From Chania multitudinisentens RB-25 (GTDB lineage Bacteria; Pseudomonadota; Gammaproteobacteria; Enterobacterales; Enterobacteriaceae): a DNA stretch of 64,000 bases. Positions 61,185-64,000 of this stretch are shown here, piece after piece. The stretch covers positions 4,898,001 through 4,962,000 of the forward strand of contig NZ_CP007044.2 of assembly GCF_000520015.2 (NCBI RefSeq), written 5' to 3'. A program made the position numbers and the translations under genes. The notes below the pieces were generated by a model, which was given only the letters and a program-made list of their open reading frames with translations, did no database searches and was not told the DNA's origin. Position 1 is the stretch's first letter. Each line of letters starts with the position of its first letter.

Positions 61185-62708
61185 TTATTCATGGTGAGCG
61201 ACCTGCGGTTGAGCAGTGTCAGCGCCGGTGGCCAACTGCATGATATTTTCCTGAGTGATATCAGCACCGGCTAGCTCGCCGGCAATGTCACCTTCATGCA
61301 TCACATAGACGCGGTCGCTCATCCCGACCACTTCCGGCAACTCGCTGGAAATCATCAGGATCGCCACCCCTTGCTGCGCCATCTGGCTCATGATGCGGTA
61401 GATTTCGCTTTTCGCCCCGACATCCACCCCGCGCGTGGGCTCGTCAAGCAGCAGAATACGCGGGCCGATCGCCACCCAGCGCGAGATCAATAACTTCTGC
61501 TGGTTACCACCGGAAAGCCCCCCGGCGCGCACTTGCGCATGAGGGACGCGGATATTCAGCAAGTTGATGGCCTCACTGGAAATGCTCTGTGCCTTGCGGC
61601 GGTTAAGCAGCCCATAATGAGCATCGCGCTCCAGCGTTGCCATGACGATATTTTCATGGGCCGCCAGATCGAGGAACAACCCTTGTTCCTTGCGGTTTTC
61701 CGTCAAAAAGCCGATACCAAGCGCAATCGCATCGCGCGGGGAACGGATCGTGACCGGTTTACCATCAACCTCAATCGAGCCGGCGGTAGCATTGCGCACG
61801 CCAAAAATCAGCTGCGCCAGCTCTGAACGCCCGGCTCCCACCAGCCCGGCCAGAGCAACGATCTCCCCTGCGCGCACCTGCAAGCTGGCCGGTTTGATCT
61901 TCTTGCCATCGCTCAGCCCACGCAGCGTCAGGCGCGGTTCACCCACCGCTATCCCCCGTTCTTTATTGAACAGATCGCTCAGCGGCCGCCCGACCATCAT
62001 ACGCACCAGTTCACTGGCAGAGAGAGTGTCACGCGTCAGGCTGCCCACGTACTGGCCATCGCGCAGCACGCTGACCCGGTCAGACAGTTCGTACACTTCT
62101 GCCATCCGGTGGCTGATGTAGATGATTGCCATGCCTTCATCGCGCAGCCGCTTGATCAGTTCAAACAAACGCTGCGTTTCACGGGATGACAACGCAGCAG
62201 TGGGTTCATCCATCACCAGAATCCGGCTATTGCGGTGCAATGCGCGGGCGATTTCCACCTGCTGTTGCTCGGCAATGGTCAATCTCATCACCCGATCGCT
62301 GGCGCGGAACTGGGCCCCCAGGCGATCGATTACCTTTTGCGCTTCTTCCTGCATGTGATGGCGTTTCACCAGGCCAGCACGCTGGAGCTCACTGCCCAGA
62401 AAAATGTTCTCTGCCACCGTCAGGTTAGGCGCCAGATTCATTTCCTGGTAGATCAACGTAATCCCCGCTGCCAGAGCGTCTTTTGGCCCTTTAATCGCGA
62501 ACGGTTGCCCATCAATAAAAATTTCCCCGCTGCTGGCGGTATACGCACCGGCCAATATTTTCATCAGTGTGCTTTTACCTGCGCCGTTTTCCCCCATCAG
62601 CGCATGGATTTCACCGCGATATACCGTCAGATTGACTCCATTCAGCGCATAAAACTGACCAAAACTCTTGGCAATGTTTCGCATTTCCAGAATCGGCGTG
62701 GCGCTCAT
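61185..62708 (-). CDS. Sugar ABC transporter ATPase (RbsA family)
   Basis: 507 residues from the ATG at 62708, which has GGGGA six bases upstream; the ATG two codons earlier is too close to it. Two ATPase domains are visible: GENGAGKSTLMKIL and VMDEPTAAL in the first, GLVGAGRSELAQL, LSGGNQQKL and LLDEPTRG in the second. It is the first gene of the operon, divergent from the sensor kinase gene across 141 bp. Confidence 0.94.
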   Translation of the reverse strand: MSATPILEMRNIAKSFGQFYALNGVNLTVYRGEIHALMGENGAGKSTLMKILAGAYTASSGEIFIDGQPFAIKGPKDALAAGITLIYQEMNLAPNLTVAENIFLGSELQRAGLVKRHHMQEEAQKVIDRLGAQFRASDRVMRLTIAEQQQVEIARALHRNSRILVMDEPTAALSSRETQRLFELIKRLRDEGMAIIYISHRMAEVYELSDRVSVLRDGQYVGSLTRDTLSASELVRMMVGRPLSDLFNKERGIAVGEPRLTLRGLSDGKKIKPASLQVRAGEIVALAGLVGAGRSELAQLIFGVRNATAGSIEVDGKPVTIRSPRDAIALGIGFLTENRKEQGLFLDLAAHENIVMATLERDAHYGLLNRRKAQSISSEAINLLNIRVPHAQVRAGGLSGGNQQKLLISRWVAIGPRILLLDEPTRGVDVGAKSEIYRIMSQMAQQGVAILMISSELPEVVGMSDRVYVMHEGDIAGELAGADITQENIMQLATGADTAQPQVAHHE

Positions 62709-62714
62709 CGTCAT

Positions 62715-62849
62715 TCCCCGGCTTGCGGTTTGGAGTGATGACAGTTAATCACGTTTAAATAAACACAAAATGTCAGCGGCCATTCATGATTGTCATAATG
62801 TTAACGGTGCGGACTTCTATAATCTGCACAGATGGTTAAGGGAGATATC
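62715..62849. promoter_or_regulatory. Divergent promoter region of sugar operon and sensor kinase
   Basis: A perfect -10 TATAAT at 62818-62823 faces the kinase gene. Three TGACA-type hexamers occur: GATGACA near 62737, and on the reverse strand CTGACA near 62775 and ATGACA near 62793. The last two are in direct repeat about 20 bp apart, a spacing usable by OmpR-type regulators. Motifs are seen; binding is inference. Confidence 0.45.
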
Positions 62850-64000
62850 ATGCGTAAACTGCCTTTTCTCGCCAGTGCCCGTGGGCGCTTGCTGATGTTC
62901 AATCTGCTGGTGGTGGCCGTTACTTTGATGGTCAGCAGCGTGGCGATCATCGGTTTTAATCATGCGGGTAAACTGCTGGAACACATGCAGGCACAGACGC
63001 TGAAAGAAATGAGTGGCAGTATGGCATTGAGCCGCGATACTTCGAACGTGGCTACTGCTGCTATCAGGCTTTCGCAAGTGGTTGGAGCATTGGAATATCA
63101 GAGTGAGTCAGCCCGTTTGCAGCAGACCCAACTGGCACTGCAAACTTCCCTGACCCGCCTGGCCGCGGCACCCTTGGCCCGCAGCGAACCGGCGCTGGTC
63201 AGCCGCATTATTGCGCGCAGCAACGCGCTGGAAACCAGCGTTACCCACATGCTGGAACTCGGCCACGCCCGCCACCTGCAACGCAATACCCTGCTGAGCA
63301 GCCTGTATCAGGCACAGAGCACGCTGCGCCATATCGCCAGCCTCAACCAGCGCAATCTCCTGAACCAACCGCCGCAACCATTGCTCAGCCAGCTTGATCG
63401 TTTGCTGGCGGTTGCCATCCAAACGCCCACGCCCAAGGCCGCGACCCAACAGCTCAACCAAGTGATGGCCTATTGGCCCATCTACAGCCCAGATGCCCTG
63501 GTCAATGAAAAAATACGCCAGTTCAGCAGCACCGAACGCTCTTTGCTGCCACAAACGCTGGAGCTGGAACAGAGCGATCTGGCGCTGGCTTATTACACCT
63601 ACCATATCAAGGCACTGGTGGCGATGCTCAACGATGACATCAATCTCTACGTGCAGAAGGTGGCGGAGGAGTCGGAACTACGCACCCACCAGACCCACAG
63701 TGAACTCAATTCCATTATCATGTTCATCGGTCTGTTTACTCTGTTGACACTGGTAATTACCGGTTTCGCTGGCTGGTATATCTACCGTAATCTGGGCTCC
63801 AATCTGACGGCAATTGCCAGCGCCATGACGCGGCTGGCGCGCGGGGAACGCAGCGTCAACGTACCCGCGCTGCAGCGGCGCGACGAACTGGGTGAACTGG
63901 CGCGTGCGTTTAACGTTTTTGCCCGCAATACCGCCTCGCTGGAACAAACCTCACGCTTGCTGAAAGAGAAAAGCACCCAGTTGGAAACCACCTTTCTGGC
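62850..64000 (+). CDS. TorS-like sensor histidine kinase, 3' end beyond window
   Basis: At least 383 residues from the ATG at 62850 (GGGAGA five bases upstream), open at the window edge. An N-terminal membrane helix (about residues 14-35) is followed by a helical periplasmic sensor of about 260 residues. A second membrane helix lies at about 288-311 (IMFIGLFTLLTLVITGFAGW). A HAMP-type linker with RRDELGELARAFNVFARNTA then leads to a coiled coil. This is the layout of TorS and related hybrid kinases. The kinase domain itself is not in the window, so the name rests on the N-terminal half. Confidence 0.82.
   Translation, partial: MRKLPFLASARGRLLMFNLLVVAVTLMVSSVAIIGFNHAGKLLEHMQAQTLKEMSGSMALSRDTSNVATAAIRLSQVVGALEYQSESARLQQTQLALQTSLTRLAAAPLARSEPALVSRIIARSNALETSVTHMLELGHARHLQRNTLLSSLYQAQSTLRHIASLNQRNLLNQPPQPLLSQLDRLLAVAIQTPTPKAATQQLNQVMAYWPIYSPDALVNEKIRQFSSTERSLLPQTLELEQSDLALAYYTYHIKALVAMLNDDINLYVQKVAEESELRTHQTHSELNSIIMFIGLFTLLTLVITGFAGWYIYRNLGSNLTAIASAMTRLARGERSVNVPALQRRDELGELARAFNVFARNTASLEQTSRLLKEKSTQLETTFL

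Noticed and set aside
63108..63605. 165-codon reverse-strand frame within the sensor kinase
   Set aside because: It is antisense to the continuous TorS-like frame from 62850, which has a ribosome site, membrane helices and a HAMP-type linker.

Overview
The window looks like the chromosome of a Serratia-like member of the Enterobacterales. About two thirds of it matches the conserved gene order yajQ-panE-yajL-thiI / xseB-ispA-dxs-yajO / pgpA-thiL-nusB-ribH-ribD-nrdR / secF-secD-yajC-tgt-queA / acpH ... malZ-proY-brnQ-phoR-phoB / sbcD-sbcC ... mak that E. coli also carries. Protein sequences are close to the E. coli ones, and several genes need GTG starts (secF, tgt, mak, one sugar ABC ATPase, the LacI regulator). 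I saw no tRNA, rRNA, insertion sequence, integrase or CRISPR array.

Region 1 (1-20.6 kb) is housekeeping: coenzyme A, thiamine, isoprenoid, riboflavin and phospholipid synthesis, protein translocation and queuosine tRNA modification. One extra gene, a periplasmic DUF4198 protein, sits between yajL and thiI. The region ends with a 2-Cys peroxiredoxin that has a good OxyR-type site upstream.

Region 2 (20.6-40.4 kb) is an accessory block between acpH and malZ. It starts with AT-rich DNA carrying two TdcA-like LysR regulators and an orphan LuxR-type regulator with a degenerate receiver. A four-gene chaperone-usher fimbrial operon follows. Next is 1.65 kb without a convincing gene but with a diverged direct repeat. 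The block ends with a seven-gene sugar or polyol operon: dehydrogenase, RbsB/A/C-type transporter, LyxK-like kinase, UlaE-like 3-epimerase and AraD-like 4-epimerase. It is flanked by a convergent LacI regulator. The enzymes form a complete route from a pentitol or L-xylulose to D-xylulose 5-phosphate. The promoter region shows a CRP-like site and two copies of the same 20-bp palindrome.

Region 3 (40.4-53.5 kb) returns to the conserved order: malZ, proY, brnQ, phoR, phoB, sbcD, sbcC. The one addition is a PstS-like binding protein directly behind phoR.

Region 4 (53.5-64 kb) is accessory again. It holds an orphan BglG/LicT-type antiterminator with its own RAT and terminator, then mak. Next comes a D-lyxose-isomerase operon (transporter, isomerase, class II aldolase, PfkB kinase) bracketed by an OmpR-type response regulator on one side and a TorS-like sensor kinase on the other, cut by the window end. 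The best candidates for undescribed biology are this bracketed operon, the pentitol operon with its paired operators, and the orphan antiterminator.
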